Source: Polynucleobacter meluiroseus (GTDB lineage Bacteria > Bacteroidota > Bacteroidia > Flavobacteriales_D > Crocinitomicaceae). From it: a DNA stretch of 7,167 nt. A program made the position numbers and the translations under genes. The notes below the pieces were generated by a model. It saw only the letters and a program-made list of their open reading frames with translations, was not told where the DNA came from and did no database searches. Where the stretch lies: assembly GCA_943328715.2 (NCBI GenBank), contig CALQBB020000037.1:1-7167 (forward strand), in the 5' to 3' direction. Shown piece by piece: positions 1-5,940 of this stretch (within the stretch, counting starts at the first letter, position 1; each line of letters begins with the position of its first letter).

Positions 1-433
1 GTTGTTGATTAGACGCACCTTCGTTCGGCGTATTTGTTCTTTCGAAACGTTCATGACGATGAACAGGCTTTTTAGCTTCCATTTTCGGAGCCTCTGTTTT
101 TATCTCTGGTGTAGATTCTTCATTCGTGTTTTCAACGCTTTCTTCCTTAGATACAGGAGCTTCAATAATTTGACGAATTCTTGGTTTGCGTTCGTTTTTC
201 ACAATACCCTCTGAATCTTCACGTTTCACCAATTTGACAGGGCGAGCAGCTTTCTCTACCTTTACCTCAACTGGTTCAATGATTTTTGTTGCCTCGGTTG
301 GAGTTGATTCATTTCCAGCGATGCTGTTAATGAGTTCCAATTTTTTCAATGATTCACTGTTTTCTATTCCCAGGGTTTGTGCAATAGTACGAAGTTCTGA
401 GATTTTTTTTGTCTCTAATGTTTTACGATCCAT
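1..433 (-). CDS. rho: Transcription termination factor Rho, N-terminal part (partial, cut by left edge)
   Basis: Reading the minus strand from the ATG at 431-433 gives 144 codons with no stop up to the window edge. Residues about 8-40 (KISELRTIAQTLGI, then LKKLELINSIA) fit the Rho_N helical domain that precedes the RNA-binding domain of Rho. From about residue 41 the protein becomes low-complexity and highly charged, rich in Glu, Lys, Pro, Thr and Arg. Bacteroidota Rho proteins carry such a long disordered insertion before the cold-shock-like RNA-binding domain. The catalytic hexameric ATPase core would lie to the left, outside the window. Rho is a cytoplasmic RNA-dependent helicase that ends transcription. 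The ATG at 433 is preferred because the domain begins directly after it and no better in-frame start lies in the gap. Plus-strand open frames here are antisense shadows. The main alternative is another protein with a Rho_N/SAP-like domain, since no core motif is visible. Confidence 0.77.
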   Translation of the reverse strand, partial: MDRKTLETKKISELRTIAQTLGIENSESLKKLELINSIAGNESTPTEATKIIEPVEVKVEKAARPVKLVKREDSEGIVKNERKPRIRQIIEAPVSKEESVENTNEESTPEIKTEAPKMEAKKPVHRHERFERTNTPNEGASNQQ

Positions 434-475
434 TAATGATTGTCTATGTAAATAACGTGTGATTTGGAGATGCTT

Positions 476-488
476 GAACCGACGGTTC
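476..488. repeat. Short palindrome GAACCG-A-CGGTTC in the rho leader
   Basis: Two perfect 6-base arms are separated by a single base, 43 bases upstream of the proposed rho start. The one-base spacer is too short for an RNA hairpin loop, so it looks more like a binding site for a dimeric DNA-binding protein than a terminator. It stands out as GC-rich in an AT-rich gap. The function is unknown and chance is possible. Confidence 0.4.
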
Positions 489-502
489 GAAAGAATTTAC
501 CG

Positions 503-510
503 CAAGTTTA
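503..510 (-). promoter_or_regulatory. Weak candidate -7 element for rho (TAAACTTG)
   Basis: On the minus strand this matches the Bacteroidota sigma-ABfr -7 consensus TAnnTTTG at all but one fixed position. It would place transcription start near 497 and give a leader of roughly 64 bases that contains the 476-488 palindrome. No TTTG-like -33 element is visible at the usual distance, so the call rests on position in the only gap before rho and on the partial match. Confidence 0.25.
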
Positions 511-514
511 CTAA

Positions 515-558
515 AAAATGTTTAGTCACGCATCATTTTATGTAAAAACTATGTTTTT
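515..558 (-). terminator. Weak inverted repeats at the end of the dnaB unit, possible terminator
   Basis: Two AT-rich inverted repeats lie at the 3' end of the secreted-protein gene. One spans its stop codon (544-549 with 553-558, arms AAAAAC/GTTTTT, 3-base loop). The other follows (515-520 with 534-539, arms AAAATG/CATTTT, 13-base loop) and runs into a short T stretch on the minus strand. Each stem has only one G-C pair, so an intrinsic terminator is plausible but not convincing. Read-through into rho cannot be excluded. Confidence 0.2.
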
Positions 559-1811
559 CTTTTTTTCTTTTTCGCGGCAGGAAAGAGTATGTTGTTCAAG
601 ATCAGTCGATAACCTGGTGAGTTAGGATGTAAACTCAAGTCTGTAAATGGATCTCCCACGTAATGTTGGTAGTCCTCCGGATCGTGTCCACCGTAAAATG
701 TCCAGGTTCCTTGTCCCATTTCACCATGAATATAGCGCGCAGTATTTGCGGCCTTGTTTTCGCCAAGAATCAGTACATTTGATTTGATGAGTTCTTTTCT
801 AAAATCGGTTGTCTGACCCATGAATCCATTCACCACATCCACATGACACTGCGTCAACATCGTTGGAACAACATCCCATTTCGCCGAAAAATCAAACAGG
901 GTAAACTGATCCATTTTTTGGGTGATTTGTCCTTTGATTCGCATGTCACTAGCGTCAATATCGCTGTATTCATAAACCATTGGGTCTTGAATCAGATGAA
1001 AGTCTTGAAAGGCAAATGTTTTTGTAAAATCTAGTTTGTCTTGCGCCCTAGGGTCGGCCGGATCGCCATCGAATACGGAGGCACATATGTCCACACCTTG
1101 AGCAGCCAACCCAATATCGAAACTATCTGTCCCGCTACACATGGTAAACAGGAATCCACCGCCAATCACAAAATTCTTTAAGTTCTGAGCGACCGCTAAT
1201 TTCAATTCAGAAACTTTGCCGAATCCAAGCATTTTTGCATTTTTCTCTGCCACTGCCACCTGATCTTGATACCAAGCTTGGTAGCGAGCATTTGCATAAA
1301 ACTTTCCGTATTGACCAGTGAAATCTTCGTGGTGTAAATGCAGCCAATCGTATTTAGGAAGGAGTCCCATCACAATGGCAGAGTCATAAATCTTGTCATA
1401 CGGAATTTCGGCATATTCCAAAACTAAGGTCACGGCATCATCCCATGGTTGTTTGTTTGGCGGTGTGTAGACTGCGATTTTAGGTGCTTTTTCTAATTGC
1501 ACAATCTCCATGTTGACTTCTGGATTCGAAATTTGCGTCCGTATTTGATTCACTTGTCCTTCAGCTAACACTTCGTAACGCACGTTACGAATAATCAATT
1601 CTTCTTCAAGAGTTTTCAAATGTGGCACAAGGAAGGATCCACCTCGGTAGTTTAAGAGCCATTCCACCGTCACATTGTGTTCTAGGCAATAGAAAGCAAT
1701 CCCATAAGCCTTGAGATGATCCGTTTGAGATTCATCCATCGGAATGAGTAACTGCGTACTGCGTCCATAGAAAGAAAATAGGAAACAAAAGGAGAGGAGA
1801 AGTAAACGCAT
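549..1811 (-). CDS. Secreted protein of unproven function, GATase-like features, coupled to dnaB
   Basis: This is a 420-residue protein. Residues 1-18 are a hydrophobic export signal (MRLLLLSFCFLFSF) without a proper lipobox, so it is probably periplasmic. The ATG at 1811 is chosen over one 36 bases upstream because it begins the signal peptide directly and leaves dnaB intact, with a single base between the dnaB stop and this start. Conserved-looking stretches are SQTDHLKAYGIAF (28-40), WLLNYRGGSF (51-60), a glycine-rich strand leading to Cys225 (GGGFLFTMCSGTDSF, 217-231), and a late GQGTWTFYGGHDPED block (366-380). A strand-Cys elbow followed by a late G-x-G...GHD block is reminiscent of class I glutamine-amidotransferase/ThuA-like folds; this is inference. 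From memory, homologues are often auto-labelled asparagine synthetase B, but neither an N-terminal Cys2 nor an SGGxDS PP-loop is present, so I do not support that name. The tail is lysine-rich (KKKKRKT). Confidence 0.85.
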   Translation of the reverse strand: MRLLLLSFCFLFSFYGRSTQLLIPMDESQTDHLKAYGIAFYCLEHNVTVEWLLNYRGGSFLVPHLKTLEEELIIRNVRYEVLAEGQVNQIRTQISNPEVNMEIVQLEKAPKIAVYTPPNKQPWDDAVTLVLEYAEIPYDKIYDSAIVMGLLPKYDWLHLHHEDFTGQYGKFYANARYQAWYQDQVAVAEKNAKMLGFGKVSELKLAVAQNLKNFVIGGGFLFTMCSGTDSFDIGLAAQGVDICASVFDGDPADPRAQDKLDFTKTFAFQDFHLIQDPMVYEYSDIDASDMRIKGQITQKMDQFTLFDFSAKWDVVPTMLTQCHVDVVNGFMGQTTDFRKELIKSNVLILGENKAANTARYIHGEMGQGTWTFYGGHDPEDYQHYVGDPFTDLSLHPNSPGYRLILNNILFPAAKKKKRKT

Positions 1812-1812
1812 G

Positions 1813-3369
1813 TTAGAAAGGATTGTCGTCAGCACCGCTATTATCAAATATATCTGAATCTTCGCTTTCGTCCATCTTGCTTTTAATGGTATAGGTGTTC
1901 ATGTCCTGATTGAAAGAATTCATTCCTGCATTTGCATTACCTCCGTTTATATCAAGTTCTGGAACTTCATGTAAATTTTCAAATCGAGCATATTCAGGAA
2001 CAAAACGCAATTGAACAGAGTCTAATGCTCCATTTCGGTGTTTTGCAATGATGATTTCACCAATGCCATGCAATGAATTTCCGTCGTCGTCTTGGGTAAT
2101 GTTGTAGTATTCTGGACGGTAAATAAACGATACAATATCCGCATCCTGCTCTATCGCACCAGACTCACGTAAGTCGGAAAGCATAGGTTTTTTATCTCCA
2201 CCACGTGTTTCAACGGAACGACTCAACTGCGATAGGGCAATAATGGGAACGTTCAATTCTTTGGCGATTTCCTTAATGGATCGAGAAATTGTCGAGATTT
2301 CCTGCTCTCTGTTTCCACCACCTTTTCCGTCTTTTGCGGACATTAATTGAAGGTAATCAATGATGATCATTTCGATGTTGTGTTGCGCTTTTAAACGACG
2401 GCACTTCGCTCTAAAATCGAAGATGCTGATTCCCGCTGTATCATCAATAAAAATAGGCGCAGTAGCCAATTTTGTGATGCGCGAATGTAATTGTTGGAAT
2501 TCATGTTCCTTTAAATCTCCTTTTCGTAGTTTTTCAGCAGGAAGTCGCGTTTCACTAGCAATTAAACGTTTCACTAATTGAACTGCAGACATTTCCAAGG
2601 AGAAAATGGCAACTCCCATATTGTAGTCAACTGCTGAATTCCTAGCCATGGAAAGAACAAATGCTGTTTTCCCCATACCTGGACGTGCAGCTAACACAAT
2701 CATATCTGAACGCTGCCATCCGGAAGTAATTTTATCTAATCCATGGAATCCAGTAGGTACTCCGGATACTCCGTCTGTATTTTGTGCAGCTTTTTCAATT
2801 TCTTGAATGGCTTCGCGTACAACGGATTGCATGGAGCTCACTTGCTTGCTCATGTTATTCTCTGCAATTTGGAACAAATCCGATTCTGCAGCATTTAATA
2901 AATCAAATACATCGCGTGTTTCATCGTAGGCATCACGAATGATTTCACTACTCACACGGATTAACTCACGTTTGATGTATTTCTCAGAAATAATACGAGC
3001 GTGATGTTGAATATGAGCCGATGAAGCTACGCGATTGGTTAATCCAGCGATGTAAGCTGCGCCTCCTGCTGCCTCTAATTCGCCATTTTTTTGCAATCGA
3101 GAGGTAACCGTAACGAGGTCAACTGGATTTGTCGTTGCAAACAATTCATGAATCGCTTTGAAGATAAATTGATGCTTTGGATCGTAAAAACTATTCTGAT
3201 TCAAGATATCAATGGTATCGTTCACAGCGTTCTTCTCCAACATCATAGCACCAAGAACAACTTGCTCAATATCAATAGCTTGAGGGGGTATTCTCCCAAG
3301 TTCGTTGATCAGTTGACCTTGTGTTTTTAAGCGTGTGATTGGTTTTCGAATGTTATCAGGATTGTCCAT
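1813..3369 (-). CDS. dnaB: Replicative DNA helicase DnaB
   Basis: This 518-residue protein is the hexameric 5'-3' helicase that unwinds DNA at the replication fork, working with primase DnaG and with the tau subunit of the clamp loader. The N-terminal domain (about residues 27-130) begins with PPQAIDIEQVVLGAMM, the usual DnaB opening. A linker leads to the RecA-like ATPase. The Walker A motif is ARPGMGKT (228-235), the Walker B strand is MIIIDYLQL (334-342), LSQLSRSVETR lies at 379-389, DLRESGAIEQDAD lies at 399-411, and the late KHRNG motif is at 443-447. After the core (about residue 465) there is a roughly 50-residue polar, disordered tail ending in an acidic stretch and DDNPF. The length is slightly above that of typical DnaB because of this tail. 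No intein is present. A -7-like element abuts the start codon, and the stop is one base from the next gene, suggesting a two-gene unit. Confidence 0.98.
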   Translation of the reverse strand: MDNPDNIRKPITRLKTQGQLINELGRIPPQAIDIEQVVLGAMMLEKNAVNDTIDILNQNSFYDPKHQFIFKAIHELFATTNPVDLVTVTSRLQKNGELEAAGGAAYIAGLTNRVASSAHIQHHARIISEKYIKRELIRVSSEIIRDAYDETRDVFDLLNAAESDLFQIAENNMSKQVSSMQSVVREAIQEIEKAAQNTDGVSGVPTGFHGLDKITSGWQRSDMIVLAARPGMGKTAFVLSMARNSAVDYNMGVAIFSLEMSAVQLVKRLIASETRLPAEKLRKGDLKEHEFQQLHSRITKLATAPIFIDDTAGISIFDFRAKCRRLKAQHNIEMIIIDYLQLMSAKDGKGGGNREQEISTISRSIKEIAKELNVPIIALSQLSRSVETRGGDKKPMLSDLRESGAIEQDADIVSFIYRPEYYNITQDDDGNSLHGIGEIIIAKHRNGALDSVQLRFVPEYARFENLHEVPELDINGGNANAGMNSFNQDMNTYTIKSKMDESEDSDIFDNSGADDNPF

Positions 3370-3373
3370 GTAA

Positions 3374-3381
3374 CAAATATA
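3374..3381 (-). promoter_or_regulatory. -7 promoter element TATATTTG immediately before dnaB
   Basis: On the minus strand this is an exact match to the Bacteroidota -7 consensus TAnnTTTG, and it ends only four bases before the dnaB ATG (TATATTTG-TTAC-ATG). In this phylum transcription normally starts a few bases after the box, which would put the start at or within the ATG and imply a leaderless or near-leaderless mRNA. No -33 TTTG is seen at 19-21 bases upstream, which lowers confidence. Confidence 0.45.
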
Positions 3382-3450
3382 CGGATTCGAAAATCATCCT
3401 TCTATTGTCCGATTCAATTTCTTTTGAAAAAGATGTCAAAGGTACTTATC

Positions 3451-3460
3451 AACAATTGTT
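3451..3460. repeat. Perfect 10-base palindrome AACAATTGTT in the nth-dnaB gap
   Basis: The sequence is identical on both strands and lies five bases after the nth stop, in the 95-base gap before dnaB. It could be a weak operator. It makes a poor terminator because the stem is AT-rich and no T run follows. Apart from this palindrome and the -7 element I see nothing else definite in the gap. Confidence 0.3.
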
Positions 3461-3464
3461 AATA

Positions 3465-4109
3465 TCACTTTAGTTCCAACAAAGCTTTCTTGGTTCCAAT
3501 GTGCATCGTGATGTAATCGATCTCTTTTTTTGGACTCCTCGCGGGAGAATGGGATCTACCGTAAAAAATGATCTGTAGGTGAAGTTTGTTCCATGAGTCT
3601 CTTGGAAACAACTTCTTTGCATCTTTTTCTGTTTGGACCACATTCTTTCCAGAGGTCAATCCCCATCGAGTGAGTAAGCGGTGAATGTGCGTGTCCACTG
3701 GAAAAGCTGGATGTCCAAATGCTTGTGACATTACGACAGATGCTGTTTTGTGTCCAACTCCGGGTAGTTCCTCTAATTTCTCAAAAGAAACGGGAACTTC
3801 TCCACCGTGCTCGTCCAAAATCATGTTGGACAAGGTCCAAATTGCGAAGGCCTTTTTCGGGGAGAGTCCACACGGACGAATAATTGCTTGAATTTCTTCG
3901 ATGCTGAGTTTTATCATATCCGTTGGATTCGATGCTTTCGCAAAAAGTAACGGTGTGATTTTATTCACTCGTTCGTCGGTACATTGTGCAGAAAGCAAAA
4001 CCGCAATCAGTAGGGTGTAGGCATCCGTATGATCTAATGGAACAGGAGTGTCTGGATAAATTTTGTCCAATTCGGTCAATACATAATGTGCTTTTTCTTT
4101 TTTTGTCAT
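3465..4109 (-). CDS. nth: Endonuclease III, form without the iron-sulfur cluster
   Basis: This 214-residue base-excision repair enzyme (DNA glycosylase/AP lyase) removes oxidised pyrimidines. Visible family features are LLSAQCTDERVN (39-49), the helix-hairpin-helix LEELPGVGHKTASVV (112-126) with catalytic Lys121, and FPVDTHIHRL (136-145) with catalytic Asp139. In E. coli the C-terminal region that follows carries the Cys-X6-Cys-X2-Cys-X5-Cys set for [4Fe-4S]. Here the matching stretch GRSHSPARSP (184-193) and everything after it contain no cysteine at all. I checked the other frames of this stretch and they do not supply the cysteines, so it is not a simple frameshift. The start at 4109 is chosen because a longer in-frame start at 4253 would overlap the J-protein gene by about 140 bases and adds residues unlike Nth. 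The preceding gene stops one base upstream (TAACATG), so translation is probably coupled. Confidence 0.94.
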   Translation of the reverse strand: MTKKEKAHYVLTELDKIYPDTPVPLDHTDAYTLLIAVLLSAQCTDERVNKITPLLFAKASNPTDMIKLSIEEIQAIIRPCGLSPKKAFAIWTLSNMILDEHGGEVPVSFEKLEELPGVGHKTASVVMSQAFGHPAFPVDTHIHRLLTRWGLTSGKNVVQTEKDAKKLFPRDSWNKLHLQIIFYGRSHSPARSPKKEIDYITMHIGTKKALLELK

Positions 4110-4110
4110 G

Positions 4111-4950
4111 TTAAGAGAATCCAAGTGTGAGTAATTGATACCAGCGGTCTTGAGATATGAGAAAGTACAGCAATAAAATGCCGCTTGCGTACCGAGTGAA
4201 ATAAGATCCCATGATGAAAAAAGCGTCCTTTTTTCGATAGATGAGAAAGGCAATGGGGATAAGGAAAAAAGGAAATAGTAGGAATTGTGCCCAGTAAAAA
4301 CTGAAGTGTATGGGGATTTCTTGTAAACTTTCCTTGCTGTGAGAAAGGACGGATACGGACTGATGGAAAATAGCTGTTTTTTTGATTTCTATAAAGGGAT
4401 TGGTGTCGAAAAAGCGATTGGAAAAAGCATTTAGAAAAAAGCTTTCTCCTTGATTTGTTTTCGCCAAACTTACGAGATTTCCATTCATGCTGTGGTAAAC
4501 ATCTGTAGAGTAGGAGATGATGACCGCCGAAACTCGTTGATTTGGTAAAATGAGGTCCAAGCATAATGTCAACAACACAATCAGACTAAGAAGCGCAATG
4601 CAGCGGTGCAACAAATGAATTGGACCTGTTTGTAAGCGCACATAAAGTTTTTCTAGTTCTTCTGCTTCTTTTTTCTTTCGCGCTTGGAATTGTTGACGCG
4701 CATGTTCCCGATAGGATGTGTACTCTTCTTGGAAGGTCGATTCAGTTGGGTGATTGATGCCCAATTGCGCCTCTGGTTCTCGCATTAATTCTTCGTAGGC
4801 CGCTTGAATTTCGATGAACTTTTTTTCGGCATTTGCATCCTTGTTCACATCGGGATGGAACTTCTTAACTAACTCCCGGTATCGCTTGCGGATTTCTTCC
4901 TCACTCGCTCCTGGACTTAATCCGAAAAGTTTATAGGCTGATCCACGCAT
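4111..4950 (-). CDS. Membrane-anchored J-domain protein
   Basis: This is a 279-residue protein. Residues about 5-57 form a J domain with the diagnostic HPD tripeptide at 32-34, preceded by a basic helix (RKRYRELVKKF) and followed by FIEIQAAYEEL, so it should stimulate the ATPase of DnaK/Hsp70. The zinc-finger and C-terminal substrate-binding domains of true DnaJ are missing. A charged, probably coiled stretch (about 76-107) leads to a first membrane helix at about 113-136. A polar region of roughly 80 residues follows, then two further hydrophobic helices at about 217-238 and 243-265. With the J domain in the cytoplasm, the middle region would face the periplasm; this topology is inference. 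The gene starts 20 bases inside the end of menE and stops one base before nth, so it is in the middle of a coupled unit. Its specific client is unknown. Confidence 0.9.
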   Translation of the reverse strand: MRGSAYKLFGLSPGASEEEIRKRYRELVKKFHPDVNKDANAEKKFIEIQAAYEELMREPEAQLGINHPTESTFQEEYTSYREHARQQFQARKKKEAEELEKLYVRLQTGPIHLLHRCIALLSLIVLLTLCLDLILPNQRVSAVIISYSTDVYHSMNGNLVSLAKTNQGESFFLNAFSNRFFDTNPFIEIKKTAIFHQSVSVLSHSKESLQEIPIHFSFYWAQFLLFPFFLIPIAFLIYRKKDAFFIMGSYFTRYASGILLLYFLISQDRWYQLLTLGFS

Positions 4951-5938
4951 GTTCTTTGGCTTGTTCTAAAGTGAGTTTTCGCTGAATTTTACCGTTTTCG
5001 GTCATGATCATTGGAACGGTCTGAGCGAATTTAGGAATTTCAGCATTGGAAAAAGACGAAAGGAGCGCTGATTTTTGAAGGGTCATAGGTTCTTCCGAAA
5101 GTAATACAAGCGCTTCTCCCCAAACGGGATGTGGAATGGAACTGAGGATAAAACGTCCAGCAATGAAGGACGATAATCGCTTTTCTAGTTCCTCTGGATG
5201 AATTTTTTTTCCACCGGAATTAATCGCGAAATCTGAGCGCCCTTTCCATCGAAAGGTATGTTCATCGATCAATTCTACGACATCAGTGGTCTGAATTGGC
5301 GTTGAATGAATTTCCGGATAATGAATCCTTAAACAATCATTTTCGCTCGTGAAATGAATTCCAGGTAAGGCATGGTAATCGCTTTCTTTTCCGATGATAC
5401 GCAGCGCCACATGTGAAATCGTTTCGGTCATCCCGTAACTTTGGTATGCGCTTAGTTCATGGGCACGTAGTTGCTCGCACAAGGCCTCTGGGATATCAGC
5501 GCCACCGATTAAGATGTACTTCACCTTTTTCAACTTGGAAAGAGATGATGGATTCCTGAAAATATGAGCCAATTGCGCCGGAACTAATGCCACAAAGTCT
5601 ATCTGCTCTTCTACGTGTTCAAAGGGATCAAGACTTGGATTTGTTATGAGCAGGGAATAATTCCCAACAAGTGCTCTCACAAGCATCATTTTTCCGCCAA
5701 TCGTATCTGGAGACAAGCACATAAGCGCTTTGGTTTCGTTGTTCAGCGCGAAAAAAGCAATGGTCTTTTGTGCCGAAACAGTGAATTGTTCCTTGGTGAA
5801 TGTAATTTCTTTGGGTTTACCGGTCGATCCTGATGTGTGGATGCTCATTGCTTGTCCATTCTCCCATTGATGGCAAAATGTTTCGACTTTTGCCTGCAGT
5901 TCCTCTTTGAGTTGAATCGATTGAAAAAGGGGATGCAT
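4931..5938 (-). CDS. menE: o-Succinylbenzoate-CoA ligase, short form (AMP-binding enzyme)
   Basis: This 335-residue member of the acyl-adenylate-forming family most likely activates o-succinylbenzoate with ATP and CoA in menaquinone synthesis. Visible signature motifs are the phosphate loop TSGSTGKPK (35-43), YGMTET (168-173), TTD (217-219, the TGD-like motif), RSDFAINSGGKKIHPEELE (234-252), and NGKIQRK near the C-terminus with the catalytic lysine at 317. Usual MenE proteins have about 450-490 residues. This one starts just before the phosphate loop and lacks most of the N-terminal subdomain, a compact form I associate with Bacteroidota MenE rather than a truncation, since all core motifs are intact. 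The start at 5938 lies two bases after the dnaX stop. Substrate assignment rests on family resemblance. No other men gene is in the window, so another carboxylate-CoA ligase role is possible but less likely. Confidence 0.87.
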   Translation of the reverse strand: MHPLFQSIQLKEELQAKVETFCHQWENGQAMSIHTSGSTGKPKEITFTKEQFTVSAQKTIAFFALNNETKALMCLSPDTIGGKMMLVRALVGNYSLLITNPSLDPFEHVEEQIDFVALVPAQLAHIFRNPSSLSKLKKVKYILIGGADIPEALCEQLRAHELSAYQSYGMTETISHVALRIIGKESDYHALPGIHFTSENDCLRIHYPEIHSTPIQTTDVVELIDEHTFRWKGRSDFAINSGGKKIHPEELEKRLSSFIAGRFILSSIPHPVWGEALVLLSEEPMTLQKSALLSSFSNAEIPKFAQTVPMIMTENGKIQRKLTLEQAKEHAWISL

Positions 5939-5940
5939 GG

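Noticed and set aside
2..455. Two plus-strand open frames opposite rho (2-214 and 186-455)
   Set aside because: They are antisense to a minus-strand frame with a recognisable Rho_N domain, their peptides have no family resemblance, and they overlap each other in different frames.
549..585. A-rich run at the end of the secreted-protein gene as a second slippage site
   Set aside because: The A runs are interrupted by G, no conserved domain continues in another frame, and shifting would add only a few residues before a stop.
1809..1847. Upstream start at 1847 for the secreted protein
   Set aside because: It would add 12 residues in front of the signal peptide from within the dnaB tail; the start at 1811 gives a clean export signal and the same TAACATG junction as at nth.
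3446..3454. DnaA-box-like TTATCAACA near dnaB
   Set aside because: It has one mismatch to TTATCCACA and is a single copy in an AT-rich gap, so chance is likely; no cluster of boxes or other origin feature is present.
3515..3535. A AAA AAA heptamer in nth as a possible frameshift explaining the missing cysteines
   Set aside because: The -1 frame after it is open into the gap but supplies no Cys-X6-Cys-X2-Cys-X5-Cys pattern, so it does not restore the cluster.
4107..4253. Longer nth reading from an ATG at 4253
   Set aside because: The added 48 residues overlap the J-protein gene in another frame and do not resemble Nth; the family N-terminus begins at the ATG at 4109.
4106..4564. Minus-strand open frame of 152 codons inside the J-protein gene
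   Set aside because: It is fully contained in the J-protein coding region in another frame, its basic, His/Ser/Phe-rich peptide looks like shadow translation, and no separate signal supports it.
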